Source: an uncultured Bacteroidota bacterium (GTDB lineage: Bacteria > Bacteroidota > Bacteroidia > Flavobacteriales > Flavobacteriaceae). Taken from it: 64,000 bases of DNA. A model generated the notes under the pieces. That model searched no databases, was not told the DNA's origin, and saw only the letters and a list, made by a program, of their open reading frames with translations. The stretch is from positions 186,001-250,000 of the forward strand of contig CACJQM010000003.1 in NCBI GenBank assembly GCA_902595555.1, read 5' to 3'. The number at the start of each line of letters is the position of its first letter. Positions within the stretch are counted from its first letter, which is position 1. Shown here piece after piece: positions 8,369 to 17,337 of this stretch. The position numbers and the translations under genes are program-made.

Positions 8369-10978
8369 ATGAATTCTAACCTTATAAGATCTAATTTCAT
8401 TAAGTTTTTTGAGGAAAAAGGTCACTCCTTTATCCAATCTTCATCTATAGTTGCAAAGAATGATCCATCATTAATGTTTACCAATGCAGGTATGAATCAG
8501 TTCAAAAACATCTTTTTAGGTAATGAGTCAAGTAAAGTAAAACGTGTCGCTAACTCTCAGAAATGTTTAAGAGTTTCAGGAAAACATAACGATTTAGAGG
8601 AAGTCGGTGCTGATCATTACCATCATACCATGTTTGAAATGCTGGGTAATTGGAGTTTTGGCGATTATTTTAAAAAAGAGATTATCAATTGGAGTTTAGA
8701 AATTTTGACTAAAGTTTATAAACTAAATAAAGACGATTTATATGTAACAGTTTTTGAAGGTAATAAAGAAGATCAATTAGATAAAGATGTAGAAGCATAT
8801 AATTTTTGGTCTGAAATAATTGATAAGGAAAAAATTGTTCTTGGAGATAAAAAAGATAACTTTTGGGAAATGGGCGATACAGGTCCATGTGGTCCATGTT
8901 CAGAAATACATATTGATTTAAGATCTTCTGATGATAAAAATAAAATACCAGGCAAAGACCTTGTAAATAAAGACCACCCAGAGGTTATTGAATTATGGAA
9001 TTTGGTATTTATTCAATATAATAGAAAGGCTAATGGCAAACTAGAAGAATTACCTGACAAACACATAGATACAGGTATGGGGTTTGAAAGATTAGCAAGA
9101 ATTGTTCAAAATAAAGATTCAAATTACGATACAGATATTTTCTTTCCATTGATTGAAGAAATATCTAAAATTACAGGAATTAAATATGGAAATGATTCTA
9201 AAGATGATATTGCATTTAGAGTAATTGCTGACCATGTTAGGGCTGTTTCTTTTTGCATAGCAGATGGGCAAATACCTGGTAATAGTGGATCATCATATGT
9301 AATTAGGAGAATATTGAGGAGAGCTATCAGATATGGATACACATTTTTAAATCAGTCTCAACCCTTTATTTATAGACTTGTAAAAGTTCTATCAAAGCAA
9401 TTTGCCAATCATTTTAATGAGATTAAAAATCAACAAGAACTTATAGAGTCAATCATATTGGAAGAGGAGAAATCATTTTTAAGAACTCTTCAATCAGGAA
9501 TTGAGAGATTGGACGTTATGACTAAAAATTCTAAGTCAAAAAAACTTTCTGGAAAAGATGTCTTTGAATTATTTGATACATATGGATTTCCGGCTGACCT
9601 GACGTCATTGATTTTGAAAGAAAATAAAATGTCATTTAATTTAAATGAATTTGAAGCTGAACTAGAGAAACAACGTTCAAGGTCAAAAAAATCCTCACAA
9701 ACCGTAACATCTGATTGGATAATTTTAAACGATAATCAATCTGATACTTTTTCAGGATATGATAATTTAACTTTAAAAACACGGGTAAATCAGTATAGAT
9801 ATGTTAAGGTTAAAGATCAAGAAATATGTCAATTAGTTTTAGAAAATACACCATTTTATCCTGAGGGAGGTGGTCAGTCTGGCGATAAAGGAAAGTTAGT
9901 TTTTGAAAATAATAATGAATTATTAATTACTGATACTAAGAAGGAAAATGGAAAGATTTTACACTTTTCAAAAAAACCTGATTTTGATATTTCATGTAAT
10001 GTTAAAGCCTCCGTTAATTCATTTGTAAGAAATGAATGCTCATCAAACCATTCATCTACACACTTACTTCATCAAGCACTCAGAAATGTTTTAGGAAATC
10101 ATGTTGAACAAAAAGGTTCATCTGTTACGTCTGAAGGATTGAGATTTGATTTTTCACACTTCAAAAAGATAGACGATGATCAAATAAAAGAAATCGAAAC
10201 TTATGTAAACAATAGAATTGATGACTCAATTGAACTTGAAGAGAATAGAAATGAGAATTATAATACTGCTATTGATAATGGTGCAATTGGATTATTCGGC
10301 GAAAAATACGGAAAAACAGTTAGGACCATCAAGTTCGGAAAATCCTATGAATTATGTGGAGGAACACATGTTAGAAATACGATGTATATCAGAAATTTTT
10401 TAATTATTTCTGAAAGCTCAATCGCCTCAGGTATTAGACGTATTGAGGCAATTTCTGGAAAAAAATCTATAAATTATTTATCTGACAGAAATAATGAAAT
10501 TAATCAGCTTAAATCAATTCTATCTTCTAACAAAGGAACTGTAGATTCCGTAAGAAATTTGAAAAATGAGAATTCTGAATTATCTAAAACACTAAAGAAA
10601 AGTCAAAAAAAATTGACTCAGTTTTACTCTGAACACTTTTTACAAAAGTTTAAAAAAGTTGAAGCAACTAATCTATTGATTGAAAAAGTTGAAATGGATA
10701 ATGATCTAATGAGATCCTTATCCTTTGATTTAATTAATAAGATTAGAGATTCAATAATTATTTTTTATTCAAAGGACTCTAACAACTTGAATATTATTTG
10801 TAATGTTTCAAAAACATTGAATGACAATATTAAAATTGATGCAGCTAAAATAATTTCCTCTCTATGCTCAGCTGTAGGTGGCGCTGGAGGAGGTCAAAAA
10901 CACTATGCTAGTGGATCTGCTCCTTTCAAAAGTGATATTGAAGAAACAATTAAAAATATTTTAAAAGAAATATTATAA
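8369..10978 (+). CDS. alaS: Alanyl-tRNA synthetase
   Basis: An 869-residue class II synthetase. The N-terminal aminoacylation domain opens with the typical FIKFFEEKGHSFIQSSSIV and FTNAGMNQFKN. The editing domain has the zinc-binding HSSTH...CGGTH set (HSSTHLLHQAL and ELCGGTHVR). The C-terminal C-Ala domain ends in GGAGGGQKHYASG. Length is typical. The ATG at 8369 is preceded by an imperfect promoter (TTACTTTG at about 8326-8333). The last 6 bases overlap the convergent DUF4136 lipoprotein gene. Confidence 0.97.
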   Translation: MNSNLIRSNFIKFFEEKGHSFIQSSSIVAKNDPSLMFTNAGMNQFKNIFLGNESSKVKRVANSQKCLRVSGKHNDLEEVGADHYHHTMFEMLGNWSFGDYFKKEIINWSLEILTKVYKLNKDDLYVTVFEGNKEDQLDKDVEAYNFWSEIIDKEKIVLGDKKDNFWEMGDTGPCGPCSEIHIDLRSSDDKNKIPGKDLVNKDHPEVIELWNLVFIQYNRKANGKLEELPDKHIDTGMGFERLARIVQNKDSNYDTDIFFPLIEEISKITGIKYGNDSKDDIAFRVIADHVRAVSFCIADGQIPGNSGSSYVIRRILRRAIRYGYTFLNQSQPFIYRLVKVLSKQFANHFNEIKNQQELIESIILEEEKSFLRTLQSGIERLDVMTKNSKSKKLSGKDVFELFDTYGFPADLTSLILKENKMSFNLNEFEAELEKQRSRSKKSSQTVTSDWIILNDNQSDTFSGYDNLTLKTRVNQYRYVKVKDQEICQLVLENTPFYPEGGGQSGDKGKLVFENNNELLITDTKKENGKILHFSKKPDFDISCNVKASVNSFVRNECSSNHSSTHLLHQALRNVLGNHVEQKGSSVTSEGLRFDFSHFKKIDDDQIKEIETYVNNRIDDSIELEENRNENYNTAIDNGAIGLFGEKYGKTVRTIKFGKSYELCGGTHVRNTMYIRNFLIISESSIASGIRRIEAISGKKSINYLSDRNNEINQLKSILSSNKGTVDSVRNLKNENSELSKTLKKSQKKLTQFYSEHFLQKFKKVEATNLLIEKVEMDNDLMRSLSFDLINKIRDSIIIFYSKDSNNLNIICNVSKTLNDNIKIDAAKIISSLCSAVGGAGGGQKHYASGSAPFKSDIEETIKNILKEIL

Positions 10979-11491
10979 GTTTTTGGAAGGATAAGATTCT
11001 AAAAGCTTGGTAACAAAATTATTGATTAGTTCATCTCTACTTAATTTATTAGAACTAAGAGAACCAGATCCATTTCCCTGCCATAACAAAGAACCTGTTT
11101 TTGCATCAATGACATCAATATATAATAAACCAACAATCCTGGAGCTTGGTTTGTAAGTTGTTGATATTGTTGGACCATACCATCCATAGTAAGGAAAATC
11201 ATTATATCGATTAATATAAACGTCTTCTCTTGATTTTGTATCAATATTGATTATTAAATCTGGATTGCTAGAACTGACATATCCTTTATTTTGCATAAGA
11301 TTTTCAATAGAGCTTAAGATTCTTTTTTTATCTAAATCAGAGATTTCTAATTTTTTAATCTGAGAATTTGAAAAAGCAAAAGATGTATAATTGGAAAAAT
11401 TCGCAGATGAGTCAAAATCTGTAATAACTTTTACTGAAGAACATGAAACAATAGTTAGAGAAAAAAACAATAATGATAAAAAGCTTTTCAT
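10973..11491 (-). CDS. DUF4136 lipoprotein
   Basis: A 172-residue lipoprotein with lipobox TIVSC and Cys17 as the lipidation site. The mature part fits the DUF4136 family: VITDFDSSANFSNYTSFAF near the start, a central DLIINIDTKSRED, and a C-terminal strand LYIDVIDAKTGSLLWQGNGSG. The family is common in Bacteroidota and Gammaproteobacteria and is thought to sit in the outer membrane; its function is not known. The gene is convergent with alaS and overlaps its stop by 6 bases. Confidence 0.85.
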   Translation of the reverse strand: MKSFLSLLFFSLTIVSCSSVKVITDFDSSANFSNYTSFAFSNSQIKKLEISDLDKKRILSSIENLMQNKGYVSSSNPDLIINIDTKSREDVYINRYNDFPYYGWYGPTISTTYKPSSRIVGLLYIDVIDAKTGSLLWQGNGSGSLSSNKLSRDELINNFVTKLLESYPSKNL

Positions 11492-11564
11492 ATCTTATAA
11501 ATTACAATAACTGTGCCTAAACATTAATTTATTTGAAAGTAATTAATATTTTTAATATATCTAA

Positions 11565-12368
11565 ATGAAACTCGTTTTAAAAAATAAGCTAGTTATTTCA
11601 TTAATATTCTTGTTAACCTTTTCTAGTTGCAGCATAATTAAATTTCCATTTAAGGCAGTAAAAAAAGTAAGTAAATCATCTGCTATCAAAAAAAACAAAT
11701 CTGTTCAACTTGAAAGATTTTTGAAAAATATGTCAAGTGAAGAGCGTAAGAAATGGTATATAAAAACTTATTCTAGTATTGCAACTGAACAAATGAGAAA
11801 ATATAAAATTCCTGCAAGTATAATTTTAGCTCAGGGACTTGTTGAGTCTGGAGCAGGTGCTAGTAATTTAGCTCTAAAATCCAATAATCATTTTGGAATA
11901 AAATGTCATCAGGAGTGGAGAGGTAAAAAGGTTTACCATGATGATGACAAAAAAAATGAATGTTTCAGAAAATATAAGAATCCTATAGAAAGCTATAAAG
12001 ACCACTCCGAATTTCTTACAACAAGAGGTAGATATTCATTTTTGTTTAGATTGCCAATTAAAGATTATGTTGGTTGGTCAAAGGGTTTATCAAAAGCTGG
12101 TTACGCAACTGACCCTAAATACCCAGAAAAGTTAATTAGTGTAATTGAACGTTATAGCTTGTGGAGGTATGACGGATCAAAAAAACAATCATCTAAAAAC
12201 AAAAAGGAGAAAAAGAAAAAGGTTAAAGATGACGCAAATTATACTGTTAAAAAAGGAGATACATTGTACTCTCTTTCAAAAAAATACAATATTTCAATAG
12301 ATGAGATTAAAAAAAATAATAATCTCAAAAATAATCAATTGTCAATAGGTCAAAAATTAAAGATCTAA
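11565..12368 (+). CDS. Glucosaminidase (GH73-like) lipoprotein with LysM domain
   Basis: 267 residues: a lipoprotein signal with Cys22 (FSSC), a basic linker, a glucosaminidase domain (about 65-200) and one LysM domain (about 225-267, YTVKKGDTLYSLSKKYNIS). The catalytic acid should be Glu94 in LAQGLVESGAG, and SNNHFGIKC follows as in FlgJ/GH73 enzymes. It should cleave the N-acetylglucosaminyl bond in peptidoglycan, with LysM giving cell-wall binding. A lysine-rich linker (KNKKEKKKKVK) joins the domains. Its stop overlaps the convergent metalloprotease gene in a CTAA tetranucleotide. Confidence 0.9.
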   Translation: MKLVLKNKLVISLIFLLTFSSCSIIKFPFKAVKKVSKSSAIKKNKSVQLERFLKNMSSEERKKWYIKTYSSIATEQMRKYKIPASIILAQGLVESGAGASNLALKSNNHFGIKCHQEWRGKKVYHDDDKKNECFRKYKNPIESYKDHSEFLTTRGRYSFLFRLPIKDYVGWSKGLSKAGYATDPKYPEKLISVIERYSLWRYDGSKKQSSKNKKEKKKKVKDDANYTVKKGDTLYSLSKKYNISIDEIKKNNNLKNNQLSIGQKLKI

Positions 12369-14812
12369 CCTGTTTTAATCGCATCATCAATCATTGCAAT
12401 ACAATAATTTAAATGACTTTTTAAAACCTTGTCTGAGTATCTTTTTACTGCTTTATTTAAATCTTTCTTTAAATCCAGAAGAGTACCCATAGTTATTGAT
12501 CTTATGTCAGAAACATCAACTTTTATAGTGGTGATATATGAACCCCATCCAGGCCTTGTAGGTGGCTGCTCATTTTTCATTATATATCCTAACCTTGAAA
12601 TAAAACTTTTTTGCAGGTTTCTTCTGTAAACATCAATTGATCTATTATTTTTCAATTCAGACCAAATACCATCTTTTAGATCAATCATCATTTCATTTAA
12701 TGAATATGCGTTATTTCCATTCAATGCTTCATTTTCAATCATTCTTGCCATTCTTCCAAAATCAAGAACTCTACTTAAATAGCTAGATTGTGTAGATCTG
12801 ATTCGATTTGTTGTTCCAGCATATTCTATTTTATTCAATATATTTTTATCAATCATCCAATAAGGAGTTTCAAATAGGTGTTTATTTAAAAAGTTTACAC
12901 ATGCTTTTTGATGATTTTTATCCACATGTGTATAAACAGCACCATCTTGATCTGATGTTTTATAAAACTGGTAAACCCCACCAATATTTGTGGCAACGTG
13001 CCCCATATATCTTCTAAATTGTCCTAGTACCTGACCATAGATATATTCCATTTCATCATAAGTTTCACCATCCTCAGTTGTCCACTCTATAAGCTTAGGT
13101 AGAATTCTTTTTAAATTTTTAATACCATATTCGCTAGCCTTTATTGCATCATCACCTAAATCCTCAGTTTGGGAACTTGGATCTATACTTCCGCTTGGTC
13201 CAAATCTATATGTCAAATCATCTTCCTTTTCTCTAATCCAACCTCTTAATATTTCCTTTTCTTCTTCCTCGGAAACACCAAGAATAGGTTTGTAGCCCCA
13301 CATAACTGAGTATCTATCATAAATTCCAACATTTGGAGTTTCCCAATCAGACGGCATCAAAGCAACCCCTTTATCTTCAGGTTGAGCAACATAATTAAAC
13401 CTAGCATAATCCATTATTGATGGAGAAGTACCGTATTTTTTTGTAAATGTTGCAGACCTTAATGAATCAACTGGATAGGCACTACTACTACCCATATTAT
13501 GAGGAAGTCCAATTGTATGTCCAAATTCATGAGATGAAACAAATCTTATTAATTCACCCATAACTTCATTTCTAAATTCAACTCCTCTAGCTTCGGGATC
13601 AACTGCCGATGTTTGAACAAAATACCAATTTCTTAATAATTTCATTACATTATGATACCAGTTAATATCAGATTCTATTATCTCACCAGACCTAGGATCA
13701 CTAACATGAGGACCATTAGCATTTAATGTTGATGATGCAAGATATCTTACAGTAGAGTACCTGACATCTTCTGGACTCCAATCTGGATCCTCTTCTTTGG
13801 TTGGAGGGTCTTTACATATCACAGCATTTTTAAAACCAGCCTCCTCAAAAGCTGCGTTCCAATCTTCAATTCCCTGTTTGAGATATTTTCTCCATTTTTT
13901 TGGAGTAGCTCTATCAATGTAATATACTATTGGTTTTTTGGGTTCAACTAATTCACCATTTTTAAACTTTTCAATATCCTCATCTTTAACTTCTAATCTC
14001 CATCTGTCAAGGTAAGTAACAGTTTCGGCTTCTTGATTATCGATTCCATAATCAGTTTGACTTGTTGTAAACCATCCAACTCTTTCATCAAAATATCTCC
14101 TTTTCATTGGTTTTTTTGGTAGCAATATCATGGAGTTATTAAGCAACATTGAAATTTGACCGTTCTTTGCATCAGATGATTTGTAGGTTTTTATATGTTT
14201 AGCCTCAATATTAAGTGGAAAACTTCTTATTGATTCGATAAATGATAATTTTGTATCAAGACTAGAAATCTTATTTCTTTTTCTGTAAGACTGTGGATAT
14301 CCAAATGATTTTACATCACTCTTGTATAAATTTGTAACATCAATCACATACGTGTTCCTATCTTTATTTTCAACTTCAATTTTAAAACTAGCTATAATCG
14401 GTTCAAAGTTAGAATTAGATACCGCCTCCTTTATTGGAAGTGAATCTGAAGCATAATTTGAAAATGAAAGCTCTTTGAGTAGTAAATTTTTATCAAATTT
14501 CTGCCAACTCAATACTTGTTCGCTTAATTTGTGTGCTCCCAGTGGAATCTCTTTTGCCATTTTAGCGATTCTAGTTACCATCAACATGTCTCTATCAAGC
14601 AAGCTATCGTGTATTTCATAATAGTATTTTTCATCAACCTTATGAACATAAAATAAACCTTCATCAGTTATGGCTTTATCAGTAATTATATCAGAATAAG
14701 TTTTTTCTTTTTTTTCCTTATCAGATTTTTCTGGTTTTTTTTGTGAATACGTATTAGGGCTAAATAAAATTAGAGCTAAAACTAGTGTAAGAATATATTT
14801 AGTAGTCTTCAT
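12365..14812 (-). CDS. Exported zinc-dependent metalloprotease (DUF5117/DUF5118 type)
   Basis: An 815-residue protein with a signal peptide (about 1-23, ending TYSQ). The extended zinc motif HEFGHTIGLPH is at 428-438, with a Met-turn candidate further on in SIMDYARFNY, so it looks like a metzincin-type peptidase. The N-terminal third resembles the DUF5118/DUF5117 regions that precede the catalytic domain in this Bacteroidota family; the C-terminal part is helical. It is presumably periplasmic or surface exposed; no T9SS sorting domain or lipobox is visible. The substrate is unknown. It is a lone gene, transcribed toward the glucosaminidase gene and overlapping its stop by 4 bases. Confidence 0.88.
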   Translation of the reverse strand: MKTTKYILTLVLALILFSPNTYSQKKPEKSDKEKKEKTYSDIITDKAITDEGLFYVHKVDEKYYYEIHDSLLDRDMLMVTRIAKMAKEIPLGAHKLSEQVLSWQKFDKNLLLKELSFSNYASDSLPIKEAVSNSNFEPIIASFKIEVENKDRNTYVIDVTNLYKSDVKSFGYPQSYRKRNKISSLDTKLSFIESIRSFPLNIEAKHIKTYKSSDAKNGQISMLLNNSMILLPKKPMKRRYFDERVGWFTTSQTDYGIDNQEAETVTYLDRWRLEVKDEDIEKFKNGELVEPKKPIVYYIDRATPKKWRKYLKQGIEDWNAAFEEAGFKNAVICKDPPTKEEDPDWSPEDVRYSTVRYLASSTLNANGPHVSDPRSGEIIESDINWYHNVMKLLRNWYFVQTSAVDPEARGVEFRNEVMGELIRFVSSHEFGHTIGLPHNMGSSSAYPVDSLRSATFTKKYGTSPSIMDYARFNYVAQPEDKGVALMPSDWETPNVGIYDRYSVMWGYKPILGVSEEEEKEILRGWIREKEDDLTYRFGPSGSIDPSSQTEDLGDDAIKASEYGIKNLKRILPKLIEWTTEDGETYDEMEYIYGQVLGQFRRYMGHVATNIGGVYQFYKTSDQDGAVYTHVDKNHQKACVNFLNKHLFETPYWMIDKNILNKIEYAGTTNRIRSTQSSYLSRVLDFGRMARMIENEALNGNNAYSLNEMMIDLKDGIWSELKNNRSIDVYRRNLQKSFISRLGYIMKNEQPPTRPGWGSYITTIKVDVSDIRSITMGTLLDLKKDLNKAVKRYSDKVLKSHLNYCIAMIDDAIKTG

Positions 14813-14863
14813 AATATTAGTTGAAAAGTGAAATTTTAAATTACAAAAAAAATAATAAATCGT

Positions 14864-16558
14864 TTAAACGATCTCTACGAATATACCCTGATCGTCTTTT
14901 GAGACTTTAACTAAGTTGTTTTTTGTGAGTAGTTTTATGCTTTTGTCCCATTTTTTATTACTTAAACCAGAAGATTCCTTCAAGGAAGGTAGATCAGTTT
15001 TCTTTAATTCTTTTACTTTGTTGTAGATTAATTTCTCATCTTCATTTAAATCTACTTTTAATTCATTCTCGGGTTTCATTTGAGGAAAAAATATAACTTC
15101 CTGAATGGATTTATGGTTAGTTAGAAGCATAACTAATCTATCAATTCCAATTCCTATTCCCGATGTTGGAGGCATGCCATATTCAAGAGATCTTACAAAG
15201 TCATAATCAATAAACATTGCTTCTTCATCTCCCTTTTCTGAGAGCTTTAGTTGGTCCTCAAATCTTTCAAGTTGATCAATTGGATCATTTAATTCAGAAT
15301 AAGCATTTGCAATCTCACTACCATTTATTAGAAGTTCAAATCTTTCTGTTAATAGGGGATTATCCCTATGTTGTTTGGTTAGTGGGCTCATTTCCTTTGG
15401 ATAATCAATAATAAAAGTCGGTTGTATGAACTTTGATTCACATTTTTCACCAAAAATTTCATCAATTATTTTTCCTTTACCCATAGTATCATCTATTTCA
15501 ATACCAATTTTTTGTGCAGCTTCTCTTAATTCAATCTCATTTAGTGATAACGCATCTATTCCTGTTTCTTCTTTTATTGCATCAATTATCCCTATTTTTT
15601 TATAAGGACCTTTAAATTCAATTTGTTTATCTCCATAATCAACAATAGATTTTCCATTACAATCAATTGCAACATTTTCTAATAGTTTTTCTGTGAAACT
15701 CATCATCCAGTTGTAATCTTTATAAGCTACATAGAATTCAAGATTGGTAAATTCAGGATTATGTGTTCTATCCATTCCTTCATTTCTAAAATCTTTTGCA
15801 AACTCAAAAACCCCATTAAAACCACCAACAATAAGTCTTTTTAAATATAACTCATTCGCGATTCTCATGTATAGTTGAATATTTAAAGAGTTGTGGTGAG
15901 TGATAAATGGTTTTGCTGCAGCTCCTCCTGGAATTGGTTGAAGAATTGGTGTCTCAACTTCAATAAATTCCTCATTTTCAAGAGAATTTCTTATAGATGA
16001 AATAATTTTAGACCTTTTTATAAATGTATCCTTGACATTTTTATTAACTATTAAGTCCACGTATCTCTGTCTATATCTAAGTTCTGGTGAAGTAAATTCA
16101 TCATATACATTGCCTTCAGCATCAGTCTTTGGGAGAGGAAGTGGTTTTAAAGATTTAGATAGCAATTTAAAATCTTTAACCATTATTGTTTTTTCCCCAA
16201 CCTTAGTTTTGAATAATTCACCCTCTATTCCAATTATATCTCCAATATCTAATAGTCTTTTATATAATTCATTGTATTTAGATTTATCTTCACTTGTACA
16301 GATTTCATCCCTATTAAAGTATACTTGAATTCTTCCTGAACTATCTTGCAATTCAGCAAAGCTAGCATTACCTTGAATTCTTCTAGACATTAATCTACCA
16401 GCTACTATTACTTTACTACCTTCTTTAAAGTTGGACTTAATTGTTTTTGAATTACTAGAAATTTTGAATAAGTCAGCAGGATAGGGCTCTATACCCAGCT
16501 CTCTAATTTTTTTGAGCTTTTCTCTTCTAATTAGCTCTTGTTCAGAAAGGTTTGACAT
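14864..16558 (-). CDS. lysS: Lysyl-tRNA synthetase (class II) with C-terminal extension
   Basis: A 564-residue class II LysRS. It has an N-terminal OB-fold (SKVIVAGRLMSRRI), motif 2 around FRNEGMDRTHNPEF and motif 3 in GIGIGIDRLVMLL. I chose ATG at 16558 (MSNLSEQE) over an in-frame TTG nine bases upstream, because that TTG lies inside a TATATTTG promoter element. After the normal LysRS end at about residue 502 there is an extension of about 60 residues (DEKLIYNKVKELKK onward) with the helix-helix-wing look of a small winged-helix domain. Extensions of this size occur in Bacteroidota LysRS; the role is not established. Confidence 0.95.
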   Translation of the reverse strand: MSNLSEQELIRREKLKKIRELGIEPYPADLFKISSNSKTIKSNFKEGSKVIVAGRLMSRRIQGNASFAELQDSSGRIQVYFNRDEICTSEDKSKYNELYKRLLDIGDIIGIEGELFKTKVGEKTIMVKDFKLLSKSLKPLPLPKTDAEGNVYDEFTSPELRYRQRYVDLIVNKNVKDTFIKRSKIISSIRNSLENEEFIEVETPILQPIPGGAAAKPFITHHNSLNIQLYMRIANELYLKRLIVGGFNGVFEFAKDFRNEGMDRTHNPEFTNLEFYVAYKDYNWMMSFTEKLLENVAIDCNGKSIVDYGDKQIEFKGPYKKIGIIDAIKEETGIDALSLNEIELREAAQKIGIEIDDTMGKGKIIDEIFGEKCESKFIQPTFIIDYPKEMSPLTKQHRDNPLLTERFELLINGSEIANAYSELNDPIDQLERFEDQLKLSEKGDEEAMFIDYDFVRSLEYGMPPTSGIGIGIDRLVMLLTNHKSIQEVIFFPQMKPENELKVDLNEDEKLIYNKVKELKKTDLPSLKESSGLSNKKWDKSIKLLTKNNLVKVSKDDQGIFVEIV

Positions 16559-16564
16559 TTTTAT

Positions 16565-16572
16565 CAAATATA
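16565..16572 (-). promoter_or_regulatory. Candidate -7 promoter element of lysS
   Basis: Minus strand TATATTTG, a perfect TAnnTTTG match, ending six bases before the chosen lysS ATG. It overlaps an upstream in-frame TTG, which argues against that TTG being the start. No clear -33 TTG at 17-23 bases was found. Confidence 0.5.
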
Positions 16573-16629
16573 ATAATATAAGACTTATTTAACGTTTATG
16601 TTTTTTAATTTTATAAAAAATTTGATTCG

Positions 16630-17337
16630 TTGTCCAAAACAAAAAATATAATAGTAAAAAATCTCGGTTTCATTAATTACACCGATTGTTTTGAATATCA
16701 AAAAAAAATTCAAAATGAAATTATTCAAATAAAATTGAATAATAGGAATAATAAAATCAAACAAAAAACTCCAAATTATTTATTATTTGTTGAACACAAC
16801 CATGTATATACTTTGGGAAATAGTGGTGATAATAGTAATCTGCTTTTTGATAAGACAATGCTTGAAAAAAAAGGAATTGACTTTCACAAAACAAATAGAG
16901 GAGGCGATATTACATATCACGGTCCTGGCCAGATGGTTTGTTACCCAATATTAGATATGGAAAATTTTTACACCGATATTCATAAATATCTTAGAGATTT
17001 GGAGGATATAATAATTAATACACTCAGTTTTTTTGGAATTAACGCATCTGTTAACTCAGAGGAAACAGGTGTATGGCTAGATGTAGGAAATATTAAAGAA
17101 AGAAAAATCTGTGCAATGGGAATTAAGGTAAGTAGATGGGTTACAATGCATGGCTTAGCTTTAAATGTTAATACTGACCTATCATATTTCGATGGAATAA
17201 TTCCTTGCGGAATTATTAATAAAGGAGTAACATCAATTTCAAATGAGCTAAATAAAAAAATTGATATTGAACTTGTTCAAAAAGTTTTTATTAAAAATTT
17301 TTTAAAACAATTTAATGCAACTATAGATTCTAATTAA
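16630..17337 (+). CDS. lipB: Octanoyl-[acyl carrier protein] transferase LipB
   Basis: A 235-residue protein that moves octanoate from ACP to lipoyl domains, the first step of lipoate synthesis; lipA is at 44.9 kb. Visible motifs are NRGGDITYHGPGQ, the catalytic lysine region CAMGIKVSRW, HGLALNVNTDL, and the catalytic cysteine in IIPCGI. The best start is TTG at 16630: the residues after it (IVKNLGFINYTDCFEYQKKI) align with the usual LipB N-terminus and no ATG is available. It overlaps the convergent 771-residue lipoprotein gene by 8 bases. Confidence 0.93.
   Translation: MSKTKNIIVKNLGFINYTDCFEYQKKIQNEIIQIKLNNRNNKIKQKTPNYLLFVEHNHVYTLGNSGDNSNLLFDKTMLEKKGIDFHKTNRGGDITYHGPGQMVCYPILDMENFYTDIHKYLRDLEDIIINTLSFFGINASVNSEETGVWLDVGNIKERKICAMGIKVSRWVTMHGLALNVNTDLSYFDGIIPCGIINKGVTSISNELNKKIDIELVQKVFIKNFLKQFNATIDSN

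Noticed and set aside
16559..16567. TTG start three codons upstream for lysS
   Set aside because: The TTG overlaps a perfect TATATTTG promoter element, so it is unlikely to be in the mRNA.
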